Shown one piece after another: positions 18,102 through 25,495 of a stretch of 64,000 nucleotides of DNA. Every line of letters begins with the position of its first letter. Positions within the stretch are counted from its first letter, which is position 1. The stretch covers positions 2,480,001-2,544,000 of the forward strand of contig NC_009436.1 of NCBI RefSeq assembly GCF_000016325.1. Direction: 5' to 3'. The position numbers and the translations under genes are program-made. The notes under the pieces were generated by a model, which did not search any database, was not told where the DNA came from, and saw nothing but the letters and a program-made list of their open reading frames with translations. Source of the stretch: Enterobacter sp. 638. GTDB taxonomy: Bacteria > Pseudomonadota > Gammaproteobacteria > Enterobacterales > Enterobacteriaceae.

Positions 18102-19505
18102 TTACTTATTTTTCTTAGTATTACGGCCGTATACCACCCACGTAATAAAGACGCAGGCGATATAGAAGACGAGGAACACTTTCATCGCACCGGCAGGGGA
18201 ACCGGTCAAATCGAGAGAGATACCAAAGGCTTTCGGGATAAAGAAGCCGCCGATCGCGCCGATTGCAGAGATGAAGCCCAGCGCAGCCGCCGTGTCCGTT
18301 GCAGATTCGCGCATCGCTTGTTCTTCATTTCCACCCTGCGCTTTCACACGATCCATCGTCAGCTTACGGAAAATCACCGAAATCATCTGGAAGGTCGAGG
18401 CGCTGCCCAGACCGGCCGTCAGGAACAGCACCATAAACACGGCGAAGAAAGCGCCAAAGTTACCGCCCTGACCGTTGGTCGGCAGCGTCAGGAACAGCAG
18501 TCCGCAGAAGATAGCCATCAACACAAAGTTCACCAGCGTCACGCGCGTCCCGCCCAGACGGTCAGAAATCATCCCGCCGGTAGAACGTGCCAGTGCGCCA
18601 ATGAATGGGCCAAAGAACGCGTAATGCAGGATCTGCACATCCGGGAACTGGGTTTTCGACAGCATGGCGAAACCGGCAGAGAAGCCGATAAACGATCCGA
18701 ACGTCGCCAGATAGAGCAGCGCCATAATCCACAGATGCGCGCGCTTAAGGACCGGCAGCTGTTCGCTCAGAGAGGCTTTAGACGCGGACAGGTCGTTCAT
18801 GAAGAACCACGCCATCAGGGTCAACACCACCAGGAACGGCACCCAAATCCAGGCCGCATTCTGCAGATACAGCATTGAGCCGTCCGGTTGTACCGCACCA
18901 CCGCCGCCAAACACCGCGAAGATGGAGACCGAGATCGCCAGTGGCGCAATCAGCTGCATAACGCTGACGCCCATGTTACCCATGCCGCCGTTAATACCGA
19001 GGGCACCGCCCTGCTTCGCTTTCGGGAAGAAGAAGCTGATGTTCGCCATACTGGACGCGAAGTTAGCCCCCGCAAAACCGCACAGCAGTGCAATGGTCAC
19101 GAAAACGCTAAACGGTGTCGAGGTGTCCTGCACCGCAAAACCCAGCCACACGCAAGGGATGATCATGATGCCGGTACTGAATGCCGTCCAGCGACGTCCA
19201 CCAAACAGCGGCACCATAAACGCGTAAGGCACACGCAGCAGCGCCCCCGACAACGCAGGCAACGCCGTCAGCATAAACAGCTGATCGGTCGTAAATTTAA
19301 AACCGACTTTAGGTAAGTTCACCGCCACGGCACTAAACAGCATCCACACACAAAACGCCAACAACAAACACGGAACAGAAATCCACAGATTACGACTTGC
19401 TATACGTTGCCCGCGCTGTTGCCAGAACACCGGATCTTCCGGACGCCAATCGCTAATAACAGCACCAGTATCCCTTTCGGGGGCGGATGAGTGACTCATA
19501 GACAC
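18102..19505 (-). CDS. narK: Nitrate/nitrite antiporter NarK
   Basis: NarK moves nitrate in and nitrite out across the inner membrane to serve NarGHI. The 467-residue protein is a major-facilitator member with about 12 helices. The two glycine-rich nitrate-signature stretches are visible: GFAGANFASSMANISFFFPK plus GGALGINGGMGNMG in helix 5, and AALGFISAIGAIGGFFIPK in helix 11. Length is close to E. coli NarK (463). The gene is transcribed toward narG, with an FNR site 54-67 bases upstream of its start and narX divergent from it. Confidence 0.97.
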   Translation of the reverse strand: MSMSHSSAPERDTGAVISDWRPEDPVFWQQRGQRIASRNLWISVPCLLLAFCVWMLFSAVAVNLPKVGFKFTTDQLFMLTALPALSGALLRVPYAFMVPLFGGRRWTAFSTGIMIIPCVWLGFAVQDTSTPFSVFVTIALLCGFAGANFASSMANISFFFPKAKQGGALGINGGMGNMGVSVMQLIAPLAISVSIFAVFGGGGAVQPDGSMLYLQNAAWIWVPFLVVLTLMAWFFMNDLSASKASLSEQLPVLKRAHLWIMALLYLATFGSFIGFSAGFAMLSKTQFPDVQILHYAFFGPFIGALARSTGGMISDRLGGTRVTLVNFVLMAIFCGLLFLTLPTNGQGGNFGAFFAVFMVLFLTAGLGSASTFQMISVIFRKLTMDRVKAQGGNEEQAMRESATDTAAALGFISAIGAIGGFFIPKAFGISLDLTGSPAGAMKVFLVFYIACVFITWVVYGRNTKKNK

Positions 19506-19558
19506 CTCTGATTATCAAAATGATGCTGCAAACTGTAGGGTTTTAAGCAGGCGGTAAG

Positions 19559-19572
19559 TTGATATAAATCAA
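19559..19572 (-). promoter_or_regulatory. FNR site of the narK promoter
   Basis: TTGATATAAATCAA is a perfect FNR consensus. Placed at -41.5, narK would start near 19524, 19 bases before its ATG. The second FNR half of E. coli narK (-79.5) is not evident here. Confidence 0.88.
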
Positions 19573-19714
19573 AGGAAAAGGAGGCAGATTAACGCGTAAA
19601 AAATCGTCATCATCCTTAGTGAGTAGGTTTTTCCGGTAAAAAAGGTGTGGTTTTTCACGGTGCTGACGACTTAAGTTCACCGCCTCCCCCTGACGATTAC
19701 CCACCCGGCAATTT

Positions 19715-19741
19715 AGGAGTAATCCCTTGTTGGTATGGGTA
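19715..19741. promoter_or_regulatory. NarL heptamers between narK and narX
   Basis: Two perfect TACYYMT heptamers lie on the minus strand: TACTCCT at 19715-19721 and TACCCAT at 19735-19741. A third with one mismatch (TACTCCA) follows directly. They are 190-220 bases from the inferred narK start, where E. coli narK also has distant NarL sites that work with IHF. Confidence 0.6.
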
Positions 19742-19809
19742 TACTCCAGGGTATACACCAGAATAGCGCCATTCCTGGAGGCAGGCAAAATCCGGAGCAA
19801 GGCAAGCCC

Positions 19810-21606
19810 ATGTTAAAACGACTCTTCTCCCCGCTGACGCTGGTTAATCAGTTGGCCCTCATCGTGTTGCTGTCCACCGCCATTGGTGTGACCGGCATGG
19901 CGATCTCTGGCTGGCTGGTACAGGGCGTACAGGGTAGCGCCCATGCTATCAACGAGGCAGGTTCGCTGCGTATGCAGAGTTATCGCCTGCTGGCGGCCGT
20001 GCCGCTTATGCCGGAAGACAAACCCCTGCTCGACGATATGGAACGCACCGCCTTCAGCCCGGAACTGGTTATCGCCGCCCAGCGTGACGGCCAGCAGGCC
20101 CAGTTGAAGGCATTACAGGGTTACTGGCATAGCCAACTCGAACCCGGTCTTAAACAGGCAAAAAGTGCAGAAACCGTTGCTGATGACGTTGCCCGCTTTG
20201 TTGCGCGTATCGACACGCTGGTCTCTTCTTTCGATTCTTCCACCGAGATGCGCATTGAACGCGTGGTGATGCTCCATCGGGCAATGGCTCTTTTTATGGC
20301 TTTGCTGCTCATTTTTACCATCGTCTGGCTGCGCGCACGGTTGCTGTACCCATGGCAACAGCTGTTAGCCGTCGCGCGGGCGGTGACGGAAAGAGATTTT
20401 ACCCAGCGCGCGCACATTAGCGGACGCAACGAAATGGCCATGCTGGGACAGGCGCTGAACAACATGTCTGGCGAACTGGCCGAAAGCTACGCGGTGCTCG
20501 AAAAGCGCGTGCAGGAAAAAACGGCGGGTCTGGAACAAAAGAACGAAATTCTCTCGTTCTTATGGCAGGCAAACCGCCGTCTGCATTCGCAGATCCCCCT
20601 GTGCGAACGCCTTTCACCGGTGCTCAACGGCCTGCAAAGCCTCACGCTGTTGCATGATATCGAACTGCGGGTTTACGACGTTGAAGACGAAGAAAATCAT
20701 CAGGAATTCACCTGTCAGTCCGATATGTCCTGCGATGACAAAGGCTGTCATCTCTGCCCGCGCGGTTTACCGCCGCTCACCAGCAGCGGGACGACGCTGA
20801 AATGGCGTCTCACTGACAGCCACACTCAGTACGGCATCCTGCTGGCAACGCTCCCGACGGGCCGCCATTTGAACCACGATCAGCAGCAGCTGGTCGACAC
20901 GCTGGTCGAACAGCTCACCGCGACCCTGGCGCTCGACAGACATCAGGAAAAACAACAGCAGCTGATCGTGATGGAAGAGCGCGCCACCATTGCCCGCGAG
21001 CTTCACGATTCGATCGCACAGTCGCTGTCGTGCATGAAGATGCAGGTGAGCTGTCTGCAAATGCAGGATGACGGGCTGCCGGAGAACAGCAAGCAGCTGC
21101 TGGGGCAGATCCGCAACGAGCTGAACACCTCATGGGTGCAGCTTCGCGAGCTGTTAACGACTTTCCGCCTGCAACTCACGGAACCCGGGCTGCGGCCTGC
21201 GCTGGAGTCCAGCTGTCACGAATTTAGCGCCCGACTGGGGTTCCCGGTGAAACTGGATTACCAGCTCCCCCCGCGTTTTGTGCCCTCGCATCAGGCCATC
21301 CATTTGCTACAAATCGCCCGCGAGGCATTGAGTAATACGCTCAAGCACGCCAGCGCGACGGCAGTCACCGTGACCGTAAGTCACCACCAGAATCAGGTGA
21401 AACTTATCGTTCAGGATAACGGCTGCGGCGTGCCGGAAAACGCTGAGAGAAGCAACCACTATGGTTTAATTATTATGCGAGACCGAGCGCAAAGCCTGCG
21501 CGGAGATTGCCAGGTTCGCCGGGGTGAGTCTGGCGGCACTGAAGTAGTGGTGACCTTTATACCCGAAAAGCCTCTAATCACTTCTCAAGGAGAAACCCAT
21601 GTCTAA
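19810..21606 (+). CDS. narX: Nitrate/nitrite sensor histidine kinase NarX
   Basis: NarX senses periplasmic nitrate (and weakly nitrite) and controls phosphorylation of NarL. The 598-residue protein has a first membrane helix (about residues 15-37), the ligand-binding P-box [14 protein letters not shown] just after it, a second helix near residues 155-175, a HAMP segment, the central cysteine cluster [18 protein letters not shown], and the HisKA_3 phospho-acceptor [18 protein letters not shown] with the ATPase domain after it. Length equals E. coli NarX. The ATG at 19810 is preferred over an in-frame upstream start because it gives the family N terminus [14 protein letters not shown]. It overlaps narL by 8 bases. 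Confidence 0.97.
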   Translation: MLKRLFSPLTLVNQLALIVLLSTAIGVTGMAISGWLVQGVQGSAHAINEAGSLRMQSYRLLAAVPLMPEDKPLLDDMERTAFSPELVIAAQRDGQQAQLKALQGYWHSQLEPGLKQAKSAETVADDVARFVARIDTLVSSFDSSTEMRIERVVMLHRAMALFMALLLIFTIVWLRARLLYPWQQLLAVARAVTERDFTQRAHISGRNEMAMLGQALNNMSGELAESYAVLEKRVQEKTAGLEQKNEILSFLWQANRRLHSQIPLCERLSPVLNGLQSLTLLHDIELRVYDVEDEENHQEFTCQSDMSCDDKGCHLCPRGLPPLTSSGTTLKWRLTDSHTQYGILLATLPTGRHLNHDQQQLVDTLVEQLTATLALDRHQEKQQQLIVMEERATIARELHDSIAQSLSCMKMQVSCLQMQDDGLPENSKQLLGQIRNELNTSWVQLRELLTTFRLQLTEPGLRPALESSCHEFSARLGFPVKLDYQLPPRFVPSHQAIHLLQIAREALSNTLKHASATAVTVTVSHHQNQVKLIVQDNGCGVPENAERSNHYGLIIMRDRAQSLRGDCQVRRGESGGTEVVVTFIPEKPLITSQGETHV

Positions 21607-22249
21607 TCAGGAACCGGCAACCATTCTGTTAATCGACGATCATCCGATGCTGCGCACCGGCGTAAGACAACTCGTCAGCATGGCGGAAGATATTACCGTT
21701 GTGGGCGAAGCCAGCAACGGCGAACAGGGTATTGAACTTGCCGAATCACTCGATCCTGATTTGATCCTGCTTGATCTCAATATGCCTGGCATGAACGGTC
21801 TGGAAACGCTGGATAAATTGCGTGAAAAGTCGCTGTCCGGACGGATCGTGGTGTTTAGCGTGTCAAACCATGAAGAAGACGTTGTCACCGCGCTGAAACG
21901 CGGAGCCGATGGCTATCTGCTCAAAGACATGGAACCGGAAGATTTGCTTAAAGCCCTGCAACAGGCAGCAGCCGGTGAAATGGTGCTGAGCGAAGCGCTA
22001 ACCCCCGTCCTCGCCGCCAGCCTGCGCGCCAACCGCGCCACATCTGACCGCGATGTCACACAGTTGACCCCGCGCGAGCGCGATATCCTGAAGCTGATCG
22101 CGCAGGGCTTGCCGAACAAAATGATCGCCCGCCGTCTGGATATCACCGAAAGCACGGTGAAAGTGCATGTGAAGCATATGCTCAAGAAAATGAAGCTGAA
22201 ATCGCGCGTCGAAGCGGCAGTGTGGGTACATCAGGATCGTATCTTTTAA
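21599..22249 (+). CDS. narL: Nitrate/nitrite response regulator NarL
   Basis: NarL, once phosphorylated by NarX, activates narG and narK and represses other anaerobic genes such as frd and dms. The 216-residue protein has the receiver domain with [13 protein letters not shown], the phospho-aspartate in [14 protein letters not shown] (residue 59) and the conserved lysine in [10 protein letters not shown]. The C-terminal LuxR/GerE helix-turn-helix includes [19 protein letters not shown] and the recognition helix before [10 protein letters not shown]. It is translationally coupled to narX (8-base overlap) and convergent with ychO; the two stop codons are 2 bases apart. Confidence 0.98.
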   Translation: MSNQEPATILLIDDHPMLRTGVRQLVSMAEDITVVGEASNGEQGIELAESLDPDLILLDLNMPGMNGLETLDKLREKSLSGRIVVFSVSNHEEDVVTALKRGADGYLLKDMEPEDLLKALQQAAAGEMVLSEALTPVLAASLRANRATSDRDVTQLTPRERDILKLIAQGLPNKMIARRLDITESTVKVHVKHMLKKMKLKSRVEAAVWVHQDRIF

Positions 22250-22251
22250 TC

Positions 22252-23658
22252 TCACTCATTTGGCAGCAACTGATAGCCGCCATCGTCATCTGGCAACGCC
22301 ACCAGCGGTTGCGACAGAGAGAGCGTGATCTCATTGGAAGAGACACGCTGCCCATCTTTATCTTCGACAACGACGGACAGTTTCCAACGGTTAGTCGCCC
22401 CTTCGCTTGCATCCCAGGCAGGCATAATTACGCTCCATCCCTCATCGCTATTGGCGTTAGCGGGCGAGGTCAAACTCAGCGCGTGCGTATCGCCCTGCCA
22501 GTGAAGCTGTCGCACGCCGTGCGTACTGCGAACCTGCATTTTCAGAACCACCGTTTCCCCCGGCGTTAAATCCCAAGGTGGCGTCGCAAGATAGACCGAC
22601 AGCGTTTTGCGCTGGCGGAACTCCATCACCGGCAGACTGGTGCGATCCACCGGATCGTAACGGCTTCCGCGCAGCGAACGGGTCGTTGCCACTTCCTCCG
22701 ACGACAGCTGTTTTTTCAGCGGCACGCCAAAGCGGTAGTTAAGCTTCATGCCCAGGTTATTTTGACTCACGCCGCTTTCGCCCTGCTTATGCGCAGCGGA
22801 AAACGTCAGCAGAGGCACCGGCGTATAATCGAGACCCAAATTAACCGCCATCGGATTGTGATACCCCGTCCCGCTGCGAAACAGGTCGACGTTATCGCCA
22901 AAATACTGCTCAAAACTCACGCTGGTATTCAGATGATGAAAATACGGCAGCCAGGCTTTGGCCGTCACATCATATCCGCGCGCCATGCGCTGCTCCTGGA
23001 GATCCGAGCTGTCACGCCAGCTGGCAAACGGCTGATAATAATTGGCCGACAGGCGCAGGTTTTCACCCCAGGCTTCCGCCCCAAGCCCGGCTCTTTGCAG
23101 ATTCTCATCCAGCAGATTGTCGTAAAACGTGTTGTAACCGAGCAGCCATTTTCCTGCCACCCAGCGCTGGCCAATCCCCGCGTTGCTCACCAGGCCATCC
23201 GTTTGCTGCGTAAGGCCCAGCTGGCTCCAGCTCAGGTAGCGATTATTGTCCTGCCAGGGGATAAACCACCTGCCGCTGCTGCCGTTAAATTTGCCCTCTT
23301 CGTCGACCAGCAAATCGACGCTGGCGTTCCCCCATGGCGAAAGCCAGGATTCAATCTGCTCATTCACTTCGCCGCTGACCGCATCACGCACTTTGCCAAA
23401 CGCAAACTGACGCGCCTGCTCGCTGGTCGTCAGGCCGTTGTCGGTCATGCTCGCTTCGCCGAATGCTTTCGCCATTTCGGCGAGATGCTTTTCGCTTTCG
23501 CCATTGGGTTTCGCGAGGCCGAGATCCGGTAGGCTATCGCCATTGTTATCGAACGGATTTTGCGCCTGCTGCATAAAGGAATTCGGCGCAGCCAAAACGG
23601 CTCCGGCTGGAACAAGGAGGAGGAGAAGAAGATTTCGAACGCGGGTAACAGCAACCAT
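22252..23658 (-). CDS. ychO: YchO, inverse-autotransporter beta-domain protein
   Basis: YchO is an outer-membrane protein of the intimin/invasin type, linked in E. coli to adhesion and biofilm. The 468-residue protein has a signal peptide (VRNLLLLLLVPAGAVLA, cleavage near residue 23), an alpha-helical periplasmic stretch, the inverse-autotransporter barrel with repeated amphipathic strands (residues about 90-330) and one C-terminal Ig-like domain. The barrel ends near NNLGMKLNYRFGVPL. Compared with true intimins the passenger is short, so it may be an anchor or small adhesin. The ATG at 23658 is chosen over a TTG directly before it. Confidence 0.93.
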   Translation of the reverse strand: MVAVTRVRNLLLLLLVPAGAVLAAPNSFMQQAQNPFDNNGDSLPDLGLAKPNGESEKHLAEMAKAFGEASMTDNGLTTSEQARQFAFGKVRDAVSGEVNEQIESWLSPWGNASVDLLVDEEGKFNGSSGRWFIPWQDNNRYLSWSQLGLTQQTDGLVSNAGIGQRWVAGKWLLGYNTFYDNLLDENLQRAGLGAEAWGENLRLSANYYQPFASWRDSSDLQEQRMARGYDVTAKAWLPYFHHLNTSVSFEQYFGDNVDLFRSGTGYHNPMAVNLGLDYTPVPLLTFSAAHKQGESGVSQNNLGMKLNYRFGVPLKKQLSSEEVATTRSLRGSRYDPVDRTSLPVMEFRQRKTLSVYLATPPWDLTPGETVVLKMQVRSTHGVRQLHWQGDTHALSLTSPANANSDEGWSVIMPAWDASEGATNRWKLSVVVEDKDGQRVSSNEITLSLSQPLVALPDDDGGYQLLPNE

Positions 23659-23824
23659 CAATGTATAAATGTGATCCAGATCTCATGTGTGACCAGTTTA
23701 CACCATAACGTGGTTTGGGACAGTTTGCAGCTTTAAGGGGAATTTCCGGATTATCCTGAATCGTTTTTAGCCTGCATGAGCAGGAAGTCTGATTGATCGC
23801 TGTGGCCGATGTGGCGCTGAACAA

Positions 23825-23862
23825 TCCCCTCGCCCCCTTGGGGAGAGGGACAAGGTGAGGGG
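23825..23862. repeat. BoxC-like intergenic repeat
   Basis: CCCCTCGCCCCCTTGGGGAG and AGGGACAAGGTGAGGGG form overlapping imperfect palindromes of the type known as boxC in enteric genomes (CCCTCACCC...GGGGAGAGGG). It lies between ychO and the insertion sequence. Identification rests on pattern only. Confidence 0.6.
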
Positions 23863-23935
23863 AATATGCGGCTCAGTGGGTTGTTCCGTTCACTTTACTT
23901 TTTTGCCGATCTGTCACTGCCCCACACGTGAACGT

Positions 23936-23946
23936 GTTAAGGGGGC
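23936..23946. repeat. Left arm of a palindrome split by the IS
   Basis: GTTAAGGGGGC here is the exact reverse complement of GCCCCCTTAAC at 25256-25266, on the other side of the insertion sequence. Without the IS, the arms would be about 7 bases apart and form an 11-bp perfect hairpin. Confidence 0.85.
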
Positions 23947-23951
23947 TATCG

Positions 23952-25250
23952 TGTATGAACCGGTCACATGGGTTACAGATCTGACCGGTCACATAGGTAA
24001 CACTTTTTGACTTAATCGGCCCGGATTATACGATGATTTCGTCTGTCGTACCGGGCCAGTATCAGCTCACCAAAACCTATCTCATCCAGATCTTCTTCGA
24101 CCTGCTTCATCCATATCCATTCCCCCCTCAGCGCCTCCGATAAAAATATCCGGGTGCTGTTAAAGCATAAATCGCCTTTTACTGAGACGCGTAATGTCCG
24201 AGCATCATCCGGTACCGGCATTGCCTTCAGTGGGCCGGTAAAGATGCGCTCTGACGGATACCAGACCGAGCCGGGTGTTTTTCCGCCCAGCGCCTTGTGG
24301 GGGCGTATGTCATTAAACTCACTGCGCCAGGCATCCAGCCAGGCCTGCTGCTCTTCCAGGGACGTGAACTTTGTATGTCGCTTTAGTGCATCCTTCAGAG
24401 TCCGGTGCATCCGCTCATGCCGCCCGTTCTCTGTGGGCTTACCCGGCCGGATACGTTCCGGCAGGACACCACATTTAATCAGCCAGATGGACATCTGGCT
24501 CAGCCCCCACAGGCCAGCACCGGCAAACGGCGGTCCGTTATCCGTACGCAGCACCTGTGGCATACCGCATTCCCGGAATACCCGTTCAAGGCAGGGAATG
24601 ACAAACCGGCCGTCAGGCATATAGGTGGCATCGCACGCCAGCACTATCCTGCTGCAGTTGTCGGTCAGCGTAAAAGGGTGACACCAGCGCCCGCCGGTAT
24701 GAGTAAATTTACCCTTGAAATCGGCACTCCAGACATCATTGGGGTGGACGACAGTATGTAGTTCATGAGGTCGTGTGGATTTAAAAGCCGGAGGCCGACG
24801 CTTTTTAACCAGCCCGTGAACCCGAAACAGCTCTCCAATCGTACTGGCCGCAGGCACGCCGGTGATATTCAGGTTAAGCAGTCGCTGCCTGATTTTGTCC
24901 GGACCCCATAGCGGGTGCTGCTGTTTAGTGTCCAGCAACAGCTGCACCATGGGTTCAGGGGTTGAGTTCTGGTGATGGCGTGCCCGGGAGCGGTCAGCCA
25001 GGGAGGCGGTATCATCCGGTGAAAAACGGGCCAGCCACTTGTAACCGGTCTTACGGCTGATATTAAAGCGGCGGCATACCTCGGCAACGGGAAGGTTGCC
25101 TTCAAGGCAGGTCGCGACAAACTGCAAACGTTGCATGGTAACAGTCTCAGTCCAGGGCACGGCAAACCTCCGTCAGCTGTTTACCGTACCGTTATAACCT
25201 GTTACCCATGTGCCCGGTTTAAAGTGTTACCCATGTGACCGGTTCATACA
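23952..25250. mobile_element. Complete IS481-family insertion sequence (about 1.3 kb)
   Basis: The element encodes one transposase and is bounded by inverted ends that both begin TGTATGAACCGGTCACATGG. Each end carries two copies, 25 bases apart, of a CCGGTCACATGGGTWACA-like motif (left 23960-23977 and 23985-24002; right 25200-25217 and 25225-25242, inverted). TCG flanks both ends and may be a 3-bp target duplication. Size, TGT terminus and single DDE transposase fit the IS481 family. No interruption is seen, so it could be active. I do not recognise the exact named IS. Confidence 0.88.
24012..25160 (-). CDS. IS481-family DDE transposase
   Basis: This 382-residue enzyme would cut and join the IS ends. 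An N-terminal helix-turn-helix is visible (LPVAEVCRRFNISRKTGYKW), followed by the HTH_29/IS481-type region and an integrase-core RNase H fold. The catalytic acids are readable: the first aspartate in VWSADFKGKF, the second in VLRTDNGPPF, and the glutamate in PTENGRHERMHRTLKD. Length is usual or slightly long for the family. The start is a GTG at 25160 with a perfect GGAGG six bases upstream. The frame is intact and fills nearly the whole element. Confidence 0.93.
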   Translation of the reverse strand: MPWTETVTMQRLQFVATCLEGNLPVAEVCRRFNISRKTGYKWLARFSPDDTASLADRSRARHHQNSTPEPMVQLLLDTKQQHPLWGPDKIRQRLLNLNITGVPAASTIGELFRVHGLVKKRRPPAFKSTRPHELHTVVHPNDVWSADFKGKFTHTGGRWCHPFTLTDNCSRIVLACDATYMPDGRFVIPCLERVFRECGMPQVLRTDNGPPFAGAGLWGLSQMSIWLIKCGVLPERIRPGKPTENGRHERMHRTLKDALKRHTKFTSLEEQQAWLDAWRSEFNDIRPHKALGGKTPGSVWYPSERIFTGPLKAMPVPDDARTLRVSVKGDLCFNSTRIFLSEALRGEWIWMKQVEEDLDEIGFGELILARYDRRNHRIIRAD

Positions 25251-25495
25251 TCGCCGCCCCCTTAACAATCCCGGCTCCCGGCAAGAAAATCGCCGCTACG
25301 CGGTACTTTCGTCTTATTCCCTTCGGCTTTCGGGTCGGGCGCGATCCTGCATCCCTGCAGGTCACGCCCTCTCCGCGCATCCGTGCGCGTCGCCCCGGCC
25401 TGTGGTCAACGACTCAACGATTTACAGCCGGACCAAAGGGCACCGCTTTCAGATCCAATTCTCGGTATAATCTTTAACGGATTTTTGGAAATGGT
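25251..25495. other. Unexplained GC-rich intergenic sequence next to nasA
   Basis: This 245-base stretch starts with the right arm of the split palindrome (25256-25266) and runs to the nasA stop codon. It has several small palindromes, such as CCTGCATCCCTGCAGG and GCGCATCCGTGCGC, no convincing gene, and a composition unlike a typical enteric intergenic region. It looks like part of an interspersed repeat, but I cannot name it. No classical terminator for the nas operon is obvious. Confidence 0.45.

Larger units (their letters stand above)
19506..19809. promoter_or_regulatory. narK-narX divergent control region
   Basis: This 304-base gene-free region carries the narK FNR site (19559-19572) and at least two perfect NarL heptamers listed separately. 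The narX ribosome-binding site is within CCGGAGCAAGGCAAGCCC just before 19810. A narX promoter is presumably near the middle, but I could not assign one confidently. Confidence 0.6.

Noticed and set aside
25210..25477. Small open frames of 80-86 codons between the IS and nasA
   Set aside because: They begin inside the IS end and cross the palindrome; no ribosome-binding site or credible family. Recorded instead as unexplained repeat-like sequence.
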